The notes under the pieces are model-generated. The model was not told the DNA's origin. It made no database searches and worked only from the letters and a program-made list of their open reading frames with translations. A stretch of DNA of 64,000 nucleotides from Bilabrum cf. latius (taxonomy: Eukaryota > Bigyra: Bicosoecida > Bigyra > Bicosoecida): assembly GCA_965178125.1 (NCBI GenBank), contig OZ237763.1, forward strand, positions 434,001-498,000. The letters are read 5' to 3'. Positions 24,501 to 36,943 of the stretch are shown piece by piece. Each line of letters begins with the position of its first letter. Positions within the stretch are counted from its first letter, which is position 1. A program made the position numbers and the translations under genes.

Positions 24501-26754
24501 TGGCAGACTATCGCGGGAATAGCGCGCCAAGCAGAGGACAAAGCTGAGGCAGGATCGGGCCGACAAACGCGAGATGAACAGGAATCTCACGGAGGGGGAG
24601 GTGCTAGCCATCAAGGGAGGAGGCGAAGGCGGAGATGCTGCGGGGGCCTGGTCGAGCGTGGGTCCCAAGTCCAGGCAAGAGGACAGACTTCTCATTCTGT
24701 CCAGCTGGGATTCAATCGTCAAAAACGCGAAGGAGGCCCCCGTGCCAGAGGTGTCCAAAGACATGGTCGGGACCACGGAATTTTGGGCGCACAGCAGCGA
24801 GGCCGAGCAAGCAGAGTGGGGACCCAGCGGGCCGGTGTCTCCCCTCCCGGCAGCAGGCGCAGAGCTCTCTGTATCCTCTGGAGCAGCGGTTCGTGCACCG
24901 CCATCGTCAGAAGCATTGCCCTCTGTGTCGCTGTTCGGCGTGTTTGACGGCCACGGTGGCACTGCCACGAGCGAGTACCTGAAGGATCGCATGGCGGCTG
25001 CACTGCTGGGCTCTTCTCCTCTCGCGCCTCAGGCAGAACAGGTTAGGGCGGCTCTGGAGTCTAGCGTCGCGTCTGCTGCCCTCCTCCGTCGGTTCGCGTC
25101 AAGGCCCGCAGCAAGCCTTCGGAATGCCATGCGGCTGATCGACGCAGAATACGAGGCGGAGCAGAGGAGGCTGGAGGCAGCGGGGGAGAAGTAGAAGGCA
25201 AGGAAGTTTCTGTACGCTGGCTCAACCGCGGTCTGCGTGGCAATCGTGGACGAGCCCGCTGCAGAGGGTTGGGCGGCGCCGCATGGTTCCGCTGTCACAG
25301 CGCCTCTCAAGCGGTCGGTGTACGTGGCCAACGTTGGTGACTGCAGGGCTGTGCTGGTCTCCAGCCGTAGGCCGGGAGCTTCCACCGTCTCGGCGGCTGC
25401 AGACCCAGAGGATGCAAGCGGGGGCTCGCAGCGTGCAGACGGGGGCGAAGGGCGATCACTTGGGCCTGGGTCTCGCGCGCACTTCGCCTCGTGCGTGCAG
25501 GCGCAGCAGGTGTCTATCGAGCACACGCCCGATGACCCCATCGAGTCAAAGCGGATCAGCGACGCCAACGGCTGGATCAAGAACAACATGGAGGTGCTCC
25601 GGCCTCGGGTGAAGGACGACATTGGCTACGATGCCTTCGTCCGCGATTGGGTTGCGAGAATTGACAGGCTGATCGGGCTCGACACGGACGAGGGGTCATC
25701 CGGGGGTTCGAGCGATGGCATGGCGCACGGCGGTCTCAGGAGACAGGCCAGCGTGAGCGGCATCCTCACTCGCAAGCTGCCCGGCATGGAGATTCCCACC
25801 GTGTGCGGTGACGTGGGCTGCGCCCGCTCCATCGGCAACCTCGACTACAAGCTCCCGAGGGCCAGAAAGTACCCGTTTGCGTTTCCTAAGGCACACAGCC
25901 GCGAGCTGTACGGCGATTTGGTCACTGCCAACGCCGACGTGACTCGGGTTGATCTTCCCCTTGACCCATCCAGGGAACAGTGCGGGCTCATGCCCCGGCT
26001 GCCGCCCGTGATCGGCCCTGACGGCGAGAAGGTGGCGACCGGGATCGAATGCACGCCTCCTGTAGGCGCTTGGGACGCGACTCCCGCGCGCGGCGGGGTT
26101 GTGGGTGCCACAGACTTGTCCAAGGGGGGGTCAGATGGCCAACGAGCGGAAGCAGCGGCCGCTGCCCCCGCTCCTGTTGGTGCGGGCTCTGGTGCTGGGT
26201 CTGAGTCCCGCCAGTCCCCCAGCGCTCACAGCAGGGCTGGGACGCTGGCGGCCGCAGGGTCGCCCCCCATGCCTGCCATGCACCGCATGGTCAGTCTGAC
26301 CGGCTCGCAATCGTCACACCAATAGGGTGCTGGGGATTCCGGTGCCGATGCTGGGTGCATGTGGCAGCCGGAATGCCTGGTGATCGCATGTGACGGCGTG
26401 TGGGACGTGCTAGGAAACAAAGACGCCGGCTGCGAGGCGCTGAGGGTGCTTCGAGGGCTGGACTACAGGGGCCGCTCACGGCCTCAGCGACGATCAAGGG
26501 AGGCAAAGAGGGTCTCGGCCGCTGGGAGGCCCGCGCGGGAGAGGCACGGGTTGAGCGCGATCGTCCCGGCATCGGAGCGGATGGGACTGGAACGGCCCGA
26601 GCACGAGGACAGGCGGGAGTGGGGCAGTGCCAGGAGCGCGGCTCGGCGGCTGGTTGAGCTGGCCTTTAAGATGGGCAGCCACGACAACGTGACTTGTGTC
26701 GTGGTGGACCTTCGGAGGCCACTGGGTGCCAGCGCTAGTGGTGGCAGTTCGTGA
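21586..26754 (+). CDS. Large PP2C-type Ser/Thr phosphatase with PH-like N-terminal domain
   Basis: One intronless frame of 1,723 codons runs from ATG 21586 to TGA 26752. It contains eight TAGs (21724, 21763, 22621, 23428, 23761, 24520, 25192, 26323) and no other stop. The N-terminal third is low-complexity, rich in Gly, Ser and Pro. At about 22850-23250 lies a domain with PH-like features (RRCAVELSHSSFRVYDW ... VSWVFAVQKVL), followed by an eight-His run near 23310, then Ser/Lys/Pro-rich linkers with repeated YKPPS motifs (about 23970-24120). The catalytic PP2C domain spans about 24650-26740 and shows all the key motifs: FDGHGG, ANVGDCRAVLV, CARSIGNLDYK, IACDGVWDVLGN and DNVTCVVVDL, so the metal-binding Asp residues are present. 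Long inserts split the catalytic domain. It should dephosphorylate phospho-Ser/Thr with Mn/Mg; a PH domain would target it to membranes (inference). Confidence 0.88.
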
Positions 26755-26762
26755 ATACGACT

Positions 26763-26778
26763 AATAAATAGGAATAAA
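26763..26778 (+). terminator. Polyadenylation-like signals after the PP2C gene
   Basis: Two AATAAA-type hexamers occur within 25 bases of the PP2C stop codon (starting near 26763 and 26773). They resemble the canonical polyadenylation signal, but whether this organism uses AATAAA is unknown. The next gene begins at 26946. Confidence 0.35.
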
Positions 26779-26945
26779 GCAAGTAGGTGCAGCAAACCGG
26801 CACGAGATGACGGATGCATTGACTGGATCCATCCTTTTGTACTACATTGCAACAAAAACGAATGCTTTCTTCATGTCATCGTCACGGCTGGCATTGATCA
26901 TATTGAGTTGCCGGCTCCAATTTCCAGTGTTCGCGCAGTTCATCT

Positions 26946-29900
26946 ATGGACATCCCGCGCCAAAACCCAGTATTTCTAAAAGAATTAATCTTTAGCGATT
27001 CCAGACCGGAATCTACCGCACAGCTTGACCTTACTGCAACAGTAGAGAGATTTGCAAGCTGGTTGGTGACAGTACGAGGTGCACTCACAACACCACTGGC
27101 ACGTGGCCGCGAAGCTGTCGATATGCACGAGGACGTCCTTCGCGAAACCGTTGAATCAATCCGCTTATGGATCAAAATGGAGCATTCTGGGTACGCGATA
27201 GTCGCCGAGCTTAAGAACGAAGAATCCTTTGAGGCAGGTGCTGTGTTGAGTCTCTTGGTTCACGCATTGCTGTACAGCAGTCACATCCCTACTCTGTAGC
27301 CTTTGCTTGTTGGGCTAATAAATGAACTAATCGTCAGTTGCCCCCTGGCAGTGACTGCACTAGACACGCCAGGCGAATACCGACCGAAACGGGAAGCAGA
27401 GCTGGACGGCTGGTCTCTAGCCATGAGTTCCACGTTTAAACTGCAGGGGGATCCTCTTGGTAGTAGATTAAGGACGCACACGCCATAGATTCACTTGTTG
27501 CTCTCGAAACTAGTTGCTCTTTCGAGCCAGGATCGAAGTGTGGTCAGCGACGGGGAGCGGTAGCAATGCGTGGGTGCAAGGCATGTTGCAGTCGTGTTTT
27601 CCAATGTGTCATGGGCGCTTGGGGCTATCATCCAATTCGGTATAGAGCATTACGGTCGTGGTCCAATCATTAGTGCGATATATGCCTCTGCTGGTGGGCA
27701 CTTGGCCACGTTGTGCTGCCAAATGCTCAGCGCATTCTTGGATTCTGACTTTGCTTCCATCAATGAGACCTGTTCTAGGCTTGATGGGAGGTCGGACTCT
27801 GCATCGACTGCCGCAGCTAGCAGTGCAGCTCAGGGCAGCTCCGACGGGTCCGTGCGTGCGATGGCGCTGGACACCGCACTGCTGGTGCTGCAGGCACTGG
27901 GCACTACCCTCTACTGGATCCCACATGCACGCAAAGAAGTCTGCAAGAACGAAGAATTCGTCGCCCGCTTGACATCACTGGTAGATGATAGAGTCACATT
28001 GATTGTTGGGGCTGCTGTCAGTGGGGAGGGGCCGAAGGCGCAAGGCACGCCGCCCGACCAGGACATGCGCTTGGCAGGGCCCGGAAAACCAGATGCAACT
28101 GCAGCATTTGAGGCCACCCAGGGCGCTAGCATGCCCGAGAAGATTCTGATCATGAGACAAGCAATGGCCAAGGTGCTGAAGTTGATCGACACGCGGCCTC
28201 CTGCCCAGATCGAGGTCACGGAAGGCACCAACCCAATCAGAGCAGCTGCCAGCCTGAGCGGTGGCAAGTCAGCGGAGGCAACGCCCCCTGCAAGCTCGGG
28301 AGCGGGCGCCGACGATGCAAGTCATTTTTTCTCGGTGCCGATGGGAGCTTCTTTCGGTTCGTCAAGTAAGTAGTGCGGAAGGGAGGGCCTGCAGGCTCCA
28401 ATAGACAGCCTAGGCTAGGGTGGATCGGGCTCATCGTCCACAGCATATGGGGCTGCATGCGGGGTCACACCGACGATGCCAATGCGCGGATCGTCCTCCG
28501 CCGCATCAGCGAGTGCTTCATCCGGTGCGGTGTCTGGTGGATCCTAGCGTTGTGATGCTTGCGCGAGGATGATGCCAGACCCGTTGCAGGAGCTCAGACC
28601 GCTGCCTCTGAAGAAAACACCCGCCGGAATTGCATTCCTGATGGGTGCCTTGAACGGAAACAGCGTGCAATTACTGCAAGGACAATCCCCTGAGATGCGG
28701 AGAAACACTATGGGGTGGGCTGGTAGCAGTTTTTACAACGTAGCTCGGAGTGCATCCCAATCAGTGCCTGCAGCGCTCGAGTTGGGCACCGGGGCCTACG
28801 AGATGGGGCTGCCGCCTGGCAGAGCACCGGCGCGAGTGAGACGATTCGACACAGCCGGTGGCGTGGCCGGTGGCCAAAAGCTTATTGACCAGGAGAACGG
28901 AGTCTTCTTGAAGACTCCAACTTCAGGGGGCATGTACGGGAGCGAGGTCATGGCAGGCAAAGTCCTCAAGCTAGAGGCCAAGGCATCTAAGTGGGTGCAC
29001 AGCCTGGACTTTGTCGGTGCCAATGCCGCACATTCCATAATTTTTGATGTTCCATACTTCCCAGTCGATACTGAAGAAGATGCTCCCGTTGCGTTCCAGC
29101 GCGTTCTTGCCCAAACGGCCCTGCCGATTAGCGGTGACACGATTCGGCTGGGGTCGTCCGACGCTGGCGTCACCCTGCACCACGACGGTGCTCAAGACGG
29201 TGTCGCATCTACCCTAGCCGATCACTGCTGGCTAGCTCCAATTGGACAGACTGGCTGCAGAAAGCTGGTCGTGCATTCGTACACCGACTCGCCGGAGAGT
29301 CGCGCGATTTCAGCAGACTGGCTTGCAGCCATGAAAAGACGATCCGTCGACTGCTAGTAGCTTGAGATGGCATGCTTCCCTTCCAATCCTCGTGAACAAG
29401 GCATCCTAGACTATGTTCTCCGATGCAGCCACGCAGACGTCTCTATCCTCTACAAATTCTGCCAGAAGAAGCATGACACTTAGCAGATCGATGACGTTCG
29501 TCGAGACGGTGGAACAGCCGTTCCACGAACGCCCGAGGGCTGGCCGAAGTGCCTACTTCCGTTCGATGTTGAGCTTCATACACTCAAGGAAGGGTACCAG
29601 ATCATTACCGACCCGCACCGTTTGCTGATTCCCGATCAAAGCTGGATCGATGGCATGAACTCAGGCTGTTTGCATCTGTTTCAGCCCCGCGTTTGGGCTC
29701 TGGTTGGTGCGGCTGGACAGGAAGCGGGAGGGGCTGGCGCAGGTCCTTCAGATATGGGTCTGAAAACTCACCCTCCCGAGTCAATGTGTACTACTGAGAG
29801 CAAGTCTGCGAGCACTGTACATTATCCCCAAAGCGTAGACTCTGCGACCAGCACGAAAGCGAAGCCTGGCTATCCATTTGGCACTGCCAGTGCAGTTAGT

Positions 29901-31592
29901 ACGACATCTGACGCATACCCAAAACTTCGATGGGATACTGAAAGGACGTCAGAAAGCGCTTCAAGCGCCAGTGCACAGTCCCTACTTAGTCCTAGGTCTC
30001 CGATGTGCCGCAAATTTTGCAGCGGCGAGAGCGAGGCTGAGGTGCGCGTTGTGTCCGGCCAGCTTCAAGCCTCTGGTAGAGCAGGTTCATACCTTTAGTG
30101 GCCCATCTGGTCTCCGGACGCGAACCGAAAGAGAGGTGATTGCATGGAAGCGAAGGGAGATTTGTTGAAAGCCGTCCGGGAATGGTTGCTAGCTTGTGTA
30201 GTAGATACGAATGCTAGCACTGGGTCAAGTGCCACCGACCCTACGGAAGCGCTTGCTATTCCTCCCGTGGCAGAAGCAACAGTGTCAGGCACTGGTCGAA
30301 AAGCAGATCCGCGAGCAGAACCGCACGCAAAGTCGCGGGTGATGCCCTGCGAGGTCGAGGTGGAGGTCGTCGACCATAATCGAGGAGCTGGAATTATCTT
30401 TCTGGCTTGCTCCATCGCTGAGTCCTCGGGCCGATTTCCAGTGATAGTGTCAGCTCCAGCATGGTATTGGGGCGATCGCCCATCCCTTTCCTGTCTGTTC
30501 TCACCGCAAGCTGCGGCTATCGCGCGATCCCTCCGAGGTCCCGAAGGAGAGCAGCTGCCTCGCGTAAGCCCAGACTGTCTTGTCCTCAAGCACTGCGCGG
30601 ATGAGATGGCGCTTGGCAACCTTAGGACGGTGTCAGATGCATTGGTTTCAGATGAACAACTCAAGCGAGTCCATGACGAGCTGCTTGCGATCAATCTAGG
30701 TCCAGAGACCCGGCCTCACACTCTAGCACCACTCAAGGGTGCATGGCTTCGATTGCGATCAGCAGCTAAGGCGGTCTTCAAGCGATCTGGTCTTTGCCTG
30801 CGACATATTGGCCTGATACAAGACATGGAGCGACGGCATAACCTCGAACCAGTGCCGCTGGAGACTGTTCTAGCTTGCTGCCTGCCGCAGATTGAATCCA
30901 CCTCCGGAGCGGCGCTTGCAAGATCGATGCGGCAGGCGAGTAGGCTAGTGACGTCTCTGCAGTAGCAGGAGCTTGTGTGCATGGTTTGTCTAGTTGCTCG
31001 TGCGTTTGGGTCGAAGACGGTCGATCTCAGCGATGCGCTGCTACCACGCGCCCTTGGGACGCAGCACCCCTACCGTGTCATAGGGTCAGAGGCAACTGCC
31101 ATGGCCTCAGCGGCTGGTTCGGATAGTCCCAGTGCACGCTTGTTGCCAGAGTGTGCTGCTTGGGACGTAATGCTGCGAAATTGCGGGCGTTTGAGCGAAT
31201 ATGCGTTGCAGCCACGTGATCCCATGGCTGGATCATCATTCGCTCCGGCAGATATTGCTGGTGTTGAACAAGCCATGTCGCGTGGTCATGATCGCTTCAG
31301 TGGTGACATCGACGGGCTCATAGATAATGTGAAATAGCTAGCCACGGAGCTAGCTTGTGCTTAGCGCAGCGGAAATATGAAGCTCGAGAGCGATATGCTG
31401 ATACAGATCGGAGCAGCTTGCGAGATGCATCGCGACTTGAGGCCGCTCGGCTTGCGGGCCATGCTGCGATTCGCCAGCATGTGCTTGAACACCGGTCAGT
31501 CTGGGGCGATGCTCCTAGTTAGTAGGTACATGGAGAGGCTTGGCCCCGATTTTCGTGCGATTGCAACGACCGCGAAAATGTTGCCGGCATAA
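26946..31592 (+). CDS. Unrecognised 1,548-residue protein, intronless
   Basis: The single frame starts at ATG 26946 and ends at TAA 31590. It contains 13 TAGs (27297, 27486, 27561, 28371, 28416, 28545, 29355, 29358, 29481, 30096, 30963, 31335, 31362), including a tandem pair, and no TGA. The protein looks soluble and largely helical. The N-terminal part (26946-28020) has Leu-rich helices reminiscent of armadillo/HEAT-like folds, for example PLLVGLINELIVSCPLAV, followed by Ser/Ala/Gly-rich linkers. The middle (29360-29700) and C-terminal (30140-31590) parts have helical, Cys-containing segments. I recognise no domain. Its UAG density, about 8 per 1,000 codons, is higher than in the GC-richer genes to the left. 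Confidence 0.75.
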
Positions 31593-31836
31593 TTGGGATC
31601 TAGTCTAAATATGTTGCTGTGCTGACTAGAGCATCGGGGCGTGACAGCATCCGATCTGTCTTTAGCATCTTATCATACCCAGAAACTGCGGCACGGGCAG
31701 CTTGGCCCGGTAGTCGTAGCAATGCATACAACCGCCTAGCTGCTGCCTACTTCGAGTCCAAAGAACTCTCATTCGCCAATACTGCTGCATGTCGCAGATG
31801 CTTTGCTAGTGGATATCAGCCGGGTTTGGGCACCAC

Positions 31837-32053
31837 TGCAGCTCGGGGGCAGTGAATCCACACATCGTGATGCTGCCATTCATATCCAAAATCATTTCGA
31901 TTATCTTTTTGTTATCGACCCCGAGTTTGTCTCGGCTCCCTTGCTTCGGCATCCACCACCACGTTACCCGGAGCCACTTCGCCCATAGGATTGGCCTACG
32001 CAAACCGGTCTCCATGCGCGCGCCCTGCCTCCCCTGCCACAAGCTTAGACATG
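31837..32053. repeat. Dispersed repeat, copy 1 (shared with 37827 and 43741)
   Basis: This segment begins with CTGCAGCTCGGGGGCAGTGA and matches 43741-43979 over most of its length with scattered substitutions and small indels. The first 35 bases also match 37827-37862. In the third place it forms the 3' end of the DNase I-like gene. It is likely part of a mobile or recombining unit. Confidence 0.75.
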
Positions 32054-32418
32054 GAAAATGGTGCGCGCTGTAGCTCAAGGTGCGTCCAACCAATATCGAT
32101 CGCTGGTAGCCCGTCGGCCTCCTGCCAGATGTAGGTGTTCATGCTCTTTGTGGATGACCACCGTCCAAGACGCTGCACAATGCCGTGCTCGATGTCCAAC
32201 CGCACCCTCGTGGTGGTGCTGGTTATGCGGAAGCTGTGCCCATGCCACCCACTCGCGTCAGCATGGCAGCTTGCACAGCGCCGCACCAGGCGTACGATGT
32301 CGGCTGCGGCGATGTGCCGCATCTTGCGGCGACCGTGCGATGCGATCTCCAGGAACAACTGACTGTTGCGACAGGGTGCTTGAACTTCTGTGTTGCCTCC
32401 ATTGAATATGCGAGGACC
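31912..32418 (-). pseudogene. Tyrosine recombinase C-terminal fragment (DIRS/Crypton-like)
   Basis: The minus strand is open from 32418, just after an in-frame TGA, to TAA at 31914-31912, with one TAG at 31998-31996. It encodes the C-terminal half of a tyrosine recombinase catalytic domain. The HxxR motif is GHSFRITSTT, followed by IVQRLGRWSS, and the expected nucleophile Tyr lies in STKSMNTYIW. The upstream Arg and the N-terminal binding domain are absent, so it is truncated. GRW at the box after HxxR is common in DIRS-type and phage-like recombinases. Its 3' end runs into the dispersed repeat 31837-32053. It is probably a remnant of a recombinase-bearing transposon. Confidence 0.6.
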
Positions 32419-32859
32419 TCATGTGAATTGGTCAAACTCATAGCGCTTTCCCTCAAGCAAGCATCTGACGTCCGGGTAGTTGGTCCGACTCACGCCGTAG
32501 ATAAAACTGTGTACCCGCCCCAGGTGTGACGCTACTCGCCATCACCGGCCACCCTGCCAGTGGCCCACAGGCGTGAGTATGGCATCCGTGGATCGCTTGT
32601 CTGCCAGTGTACCGGATCCATTGAGGGCAATGCTTGCTTTCATTAATCTTATCGGAGCTGTCTATCCTGGATGTGTTCAATGAATCAAATCCTGAAGACG
32701 AGGTGCCTGCCTCAGCAACACAATTTGTTAGATGGGACTGCGACATGTGTCTATGCCATCAACATCGGTCTATTTTCAAACAGTAATGCTAAGCAAAAAA
32801 CAGCTGTGGGGCATATCCAGAAGGCCAAACCAAGGTCTTTTTCCATTTTATATTATAGG

Positions 32860-33126
32860 TCGCGCTGGCGTTCGAGGCTGACTCCTACTCGTGTTGCATG
32901 GCCCACAGAGACCAGGCGCTCTCGTTCAGAGGCACGCCCGCATCGTTGGCCTGCACCAACCGGCCCACAAACTCCTCCCAGCTGCTGGCGTACAGCGTGC
33001 CCGCGATCCCGGCCCACTGCCGCTGGGCCTACGACTGCAGCATGGCCCCATGCAGAGCCTCCCAGCCCTGAATCACCAGCTGCCGGGCGTCGCTCGGGAC
33101 GTTCTGGTCCTGCAGGCCATACCTGG
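32860..33126 (-). pseudogene. Possible C-terminal piece of alpha-N-acetylglucosaminidase-like gene
   Basis: The minus-strand frame is GC-rich in a GC-poor setting. Reading TAG as Gln, it contains AQRQWAGIAGTLYASSWEEF, which resembles the RQ-x-AGL-x-x-x-YY-x-x-RW-x-x-F segment near the C-terminus of family GH89 enzymes. Two TAGs lie in it. A larger GH89-like fragment lies on the same strand at 37872-38552, so both may come from one gene split by the tandem Crinkler/RHS insertion. The similarity is modest. Confidence 0.4.
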
Positions 33127-33130
33127 ATGT

Positions 33131-33703
33131 GATGAATGAATGCAGCAGCCAGTCATCATATTGGTTATACAAACGTTATCAGATCATCGCCCCGATGAGA
33201 GATTACAGACCCCGATTTGGCTTTCTACTTGCCCAATCAGCCAGTATCTTGCCCAATCGCGCAAACGCAACCTGAAGATTGCAACCTCGAACCGCTAAAA
33301 TTCGCTATGCTGGTCCACCCAGCTGGAAACAAAGGGGGGCTCTGGTTGGAATCATATACTATTACTGATTACGTGTCGGTGTAAGGCGGATTTGTTCACA
33401 TGTACACGATACATCCTCAGATCTTGGGATCGGTGATATTCAGGGTGGTGAACTTGGTATGCTTGGTCTCGCCTCAATTCAAAGTTTCCAGCTGACGCAA
33501 AGGTTCAACAGCCATAATTGCTTTTAAAAAGCCCGTATTCGGCTTCTCATATCCCAGAAAGAAATCTGGTCACAAAGCCGGAAACTTTGAAGTTCGACTC
33601 GGACCTGTTGACATGAGTTGTGGTCACAATTTAATGACACAAGAGGTTGATAGCTTAATCCACAAAAACCTGTACTGATTATTTGATAGCAAAGCAAGGA
33701 AAT
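33131..33703. other. AT-richer intergenic stretch
   Basis: This stretch is clearly lower in GC than its neighbours. No frame has coding character and I see no repeat. It lies just downstream of the first Crinkler/RHS-like gene and would hold its 3' untranslated region. Confidence 0.5.
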
Positions 33704-36700
33704 TCAGACACTCTGGCGAACATCATTGACCTGCCGGCGCTGTTTCCACAAAGCTTCAGCAAGGCTGGTTGAATCGAATTTGCCGGCTGCCATGCTAGCA
33801 GTTCCAAGGCCAAGCTCGCGCGCAAGCTCATCGAGGACAGTACTCAGCGCCAACTAAGATTCGTGTGCCTCTTCTTCTGTTTCGCTCAGCAGAACTCGCC
33901 TCCTGGCCAGATACAGCCGAGCATCGGCGAATAGCATGTCATGCAGGTCAGCCCCGTAGATCACATCCATGTTCTCTTGTTGCGGAATTGCATTGGGCTT
34001 CCTGCCGGGCCGATTTCCCCCCTGCTCTGCATGGCCGGCCAGCTTTCGCACAGGGTCACTCACAGGCTTGCTAGTGATGATAAGTCGGTGCATGACCACA
34101 TTACCCGGGGTTTGGTGCTCGCCAAGCAATTTGCAGTACCTTTGATGGACATCGACCTACGTATCCCGGCCAAGAATCTTCTTAAGATCGCTAGCACCGA
34201 CGACTTGGGATTGTGAGTAGCCAGCCTTCACCTGAATCCGAATGACGTGAAAGATCTGCTTGGCAGCATTCTCGGGACTTGGGTTGCTTCGCAGCACCAC
34301 GACGAGATCAGAGCCGAACTAGTCCGGAAGCTCCTTGAAAATTTGACCGAATGCCGAGAACTGCCTGATTGCAACCCCAAGTCGACGCTTCTTGCGATCA
34401 GAGCCGCTATCCCTAAGCTCTCCCAAGCGAAGCTCTTGATCGGGCATGGACGGATTACTCCGATCCCAAGTCAGCTCCAACACCCCAGGTTTAGAGGAGT
34501 ACACGTCTCTGGGCAAAGAAGGCAGGCGGCCCTTGTCCAGTACCTTGGACTTGAAGTTGCGCCGCAAAGACTCGGCGATTACCAATTCGTAGTCCTCACC
34601 GAAGTCACCCGTCGGAAGATCAAGTGCCTGTTGCTCCCGAACCGTCAAGAAGATGTCTCGGGTGAGATCGATCTGCAGGGCTACTCGTGCGTATGCCAGA
34701 TTAGGGAACTGTACGCACCCCGAGCCCAGCTGCGGTTTGATTTGATTGAACTTCTGTTCCTCAGGAGAGTGGTACATCAACCACTAGTCATCGTGCCAGT
34801 TACGCAGCAGAACATCAAGCCCATCTTCGTACTTCAGACGATCTGAGGCGACCTGATCTGGCGGCAGCACTTCTTTGCCGACCTGTTCCAAATAGAACTT
34901 GACAGTGGACAAAGATACTAGCGGCATGACCTGGAAAGGGTTATCGAGGTCGAGTATCGCTTGCTTGCTTCCTGCATCACCTGCGAGAGAAGCTCGCGAG
35001 AGAGCCACTCCAAACCTGCTGAAAAGCGACTTGCGGTCCGACATCGCTCTAATGTACGATCTGAACTTGACACTCGTCCCCTGGAGCGCCCCCAGGCTCC
35101 TTGCAATTTCCCCGTTCAGCATGTATGCTCGCACAACCCGGTCATTGGCGGATTTCGCGGAGGCCAGTACTTCGTTGTCTTGCAGGTGCCTCTCAGCAAC
35201 TTCCAGGGTGATCCTGCCAACCGGGGCACTATTGGTATCCAGTGCATTCTGAACCTATGAATCAGGCTAGAGTGAGCGCACAGCGTGTTCCAAGCTGGGC
35301 TGAACATAGTACCCAGCCTGGTGCCACCACTGACCAAGCTTTAAGCCACCCCGCTTGCGCAAGCAGAATGCCAAGGCTAGAACTGCATCAGCTGCTGTCA
35401 CTACGCGGCGTTCAAATGGCGCACCTTGCTGCTATTCAGAAACGTCGTCAGGTTCCTGATCATTTAAGAGAGGTTGCCGAAGCAGCATGAGGTGCAGTTC
35501 CGGTTCAGAGTACACATTGGGCATTGCGTTGACGAGAAACTTGTCGTCCTGAAGCACCTCGCGCCCTTCAACTGGCCCATACACTTCTTTAGCCAGGCCC
35601 TTCTACGAGCCAGTCAAGAAGACCGTGGGCCTGCGCTACTCAATATTTATCATGTCGGCCATGATCGTCCAGAACTAGGATACCATTTCGCTGTAGTGCA
35701 AGTCCCTGGGACGTTCATCAGGCATCCGCACCTTTTGAGCTTCGTCAATGGCCAGCACAACGTGGATGTTGTACTCCGACAGCCAGTCTCCCATGAGCTG
35801 AGGAGTGAGCTAGTTGATTGTCCTGGCCCAGTCGGGCGGACTGCTGGCGTTTATGATCCCTGCTTTGGCAAGGCCGGCGGCAATCAACGCAACTGGGCTG
35901 GCATATCTCAAGTCACCGATATTACCAGTAGGGTCCTTGACGTAGATACCGACATGGGTAACGCTGGTTTGCGAGGTCGTTTTCTGGTGCGAATCCATAG
36001 ATGGCTCTCCCTAGTATTCAAGTGCCCAACGCACGAGCGCCTTTCCAAAGATCACATTACGCATCAGCTAGGACTTGCCGTATCCTCTGAAGCCGGTTGT
36101 CACACCGCCACGCATGACAGATGACCCGAAAGTTGTGGTCGCGAACGCTTCCTTCAAAAAGACGTCCAACCAAAACTCACGCTCAGACCCACACCTTGCG
36201 TCCACGATAGGAAGAACTGGTGCATCCGCAAATCCGTCGAAGCTGCTCACAGCAACAAGTGCCTCTCCAATCAGCAGAAGCGAATCTCGGACCGCTGCTA
36301 CCAGTGAGCTGCCACCTGCATCTGCTGCACTGGCGATGCGGTTCCTCACAGCAGTCTCCAGGTCGGGTCCCTTGAAATCGCCCTTGATTTCAAACTTTAA
36401 GTCTTTGGCGCGTTCGCTGAGTCGTGGAACCCAGCTGCAGTCAGGCACATCCAAGTAGTGCGCGTCCTTGAGGTAGTCCTTCGGGGGGCGGCCTTCCGCG
36501 ATATCGGCAAGGGCCTCCTCTCGAGCTCTCCTTGTTGCTGCTGGCAATTCCTTCAGCACGTCTTGAACGGTAGCAATAAGCGACTGTATGCCACGATCAT
36601 AGTCTTGGGACAAAATGAAGTCCTAGAACTTGGTATTCAAGACAATGTGTAGCAGACCACGATCAACAGCGCGCAACTCAGCGGCTGGCGCAAACCAGGG

Positions 36701-36943
36701 CTCTTCCTCGCTGACCGCTCGGCCGTTTGGTGCTTTATCTGCCCCTTCTTCGAATGCACCAAGCACGATGCTTGGCGATATATGCCGGTCTTGCTTCAGT
36801 TCTTGCACGAGAGAAGGTGGTACACCTTCAAGTACGGTTGCAAGCTCATCGAGCACGGAGCTCTGTACCGTCACGTCAGCACAAAACTAGACACTGGGAC
36901 TGGATTGGATATTTCTACTCATCCTACGGATTTTACTCGTCAT
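33704..36943 (-). CDS. Crinkler/RHS-like P-loop NTPase with nuclease-like C-terminus, copy 1
   Basis: One minus-strand frame of 1,080 codons runs from ATG 36943 to TGA 33706-33704, with about 15 TAGs and no other internal stop. The N-terminal 280 residues are a helical domain. The NTPase has a Walker A of the form GFRGYGKS followed by TAG (36067-36065), and a Walker B in HVVLAIDEA. The fragment VFLTGS-x-KGLAKEVYGP follows. The C-terminal part has TREQQ/ELTWDRS-type sequence and a D...IQVKAG motif (about 34310-34210) resembling the D-x(n)-(E/Q)xK core of restriction-endonuclease folds. This order (header, STAND/AAA-like NTPase, nuclease-like tip) matches Crinkler-RHS proteins known from oomycetes, chytrids and trypanosomes, where they act as nuclear effectors or in genome conflict. 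I do not see a classical LxLFLAK header. It is 70-97% identical, in patches, to the copy at 38556-41843. Confidence 0.78.
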
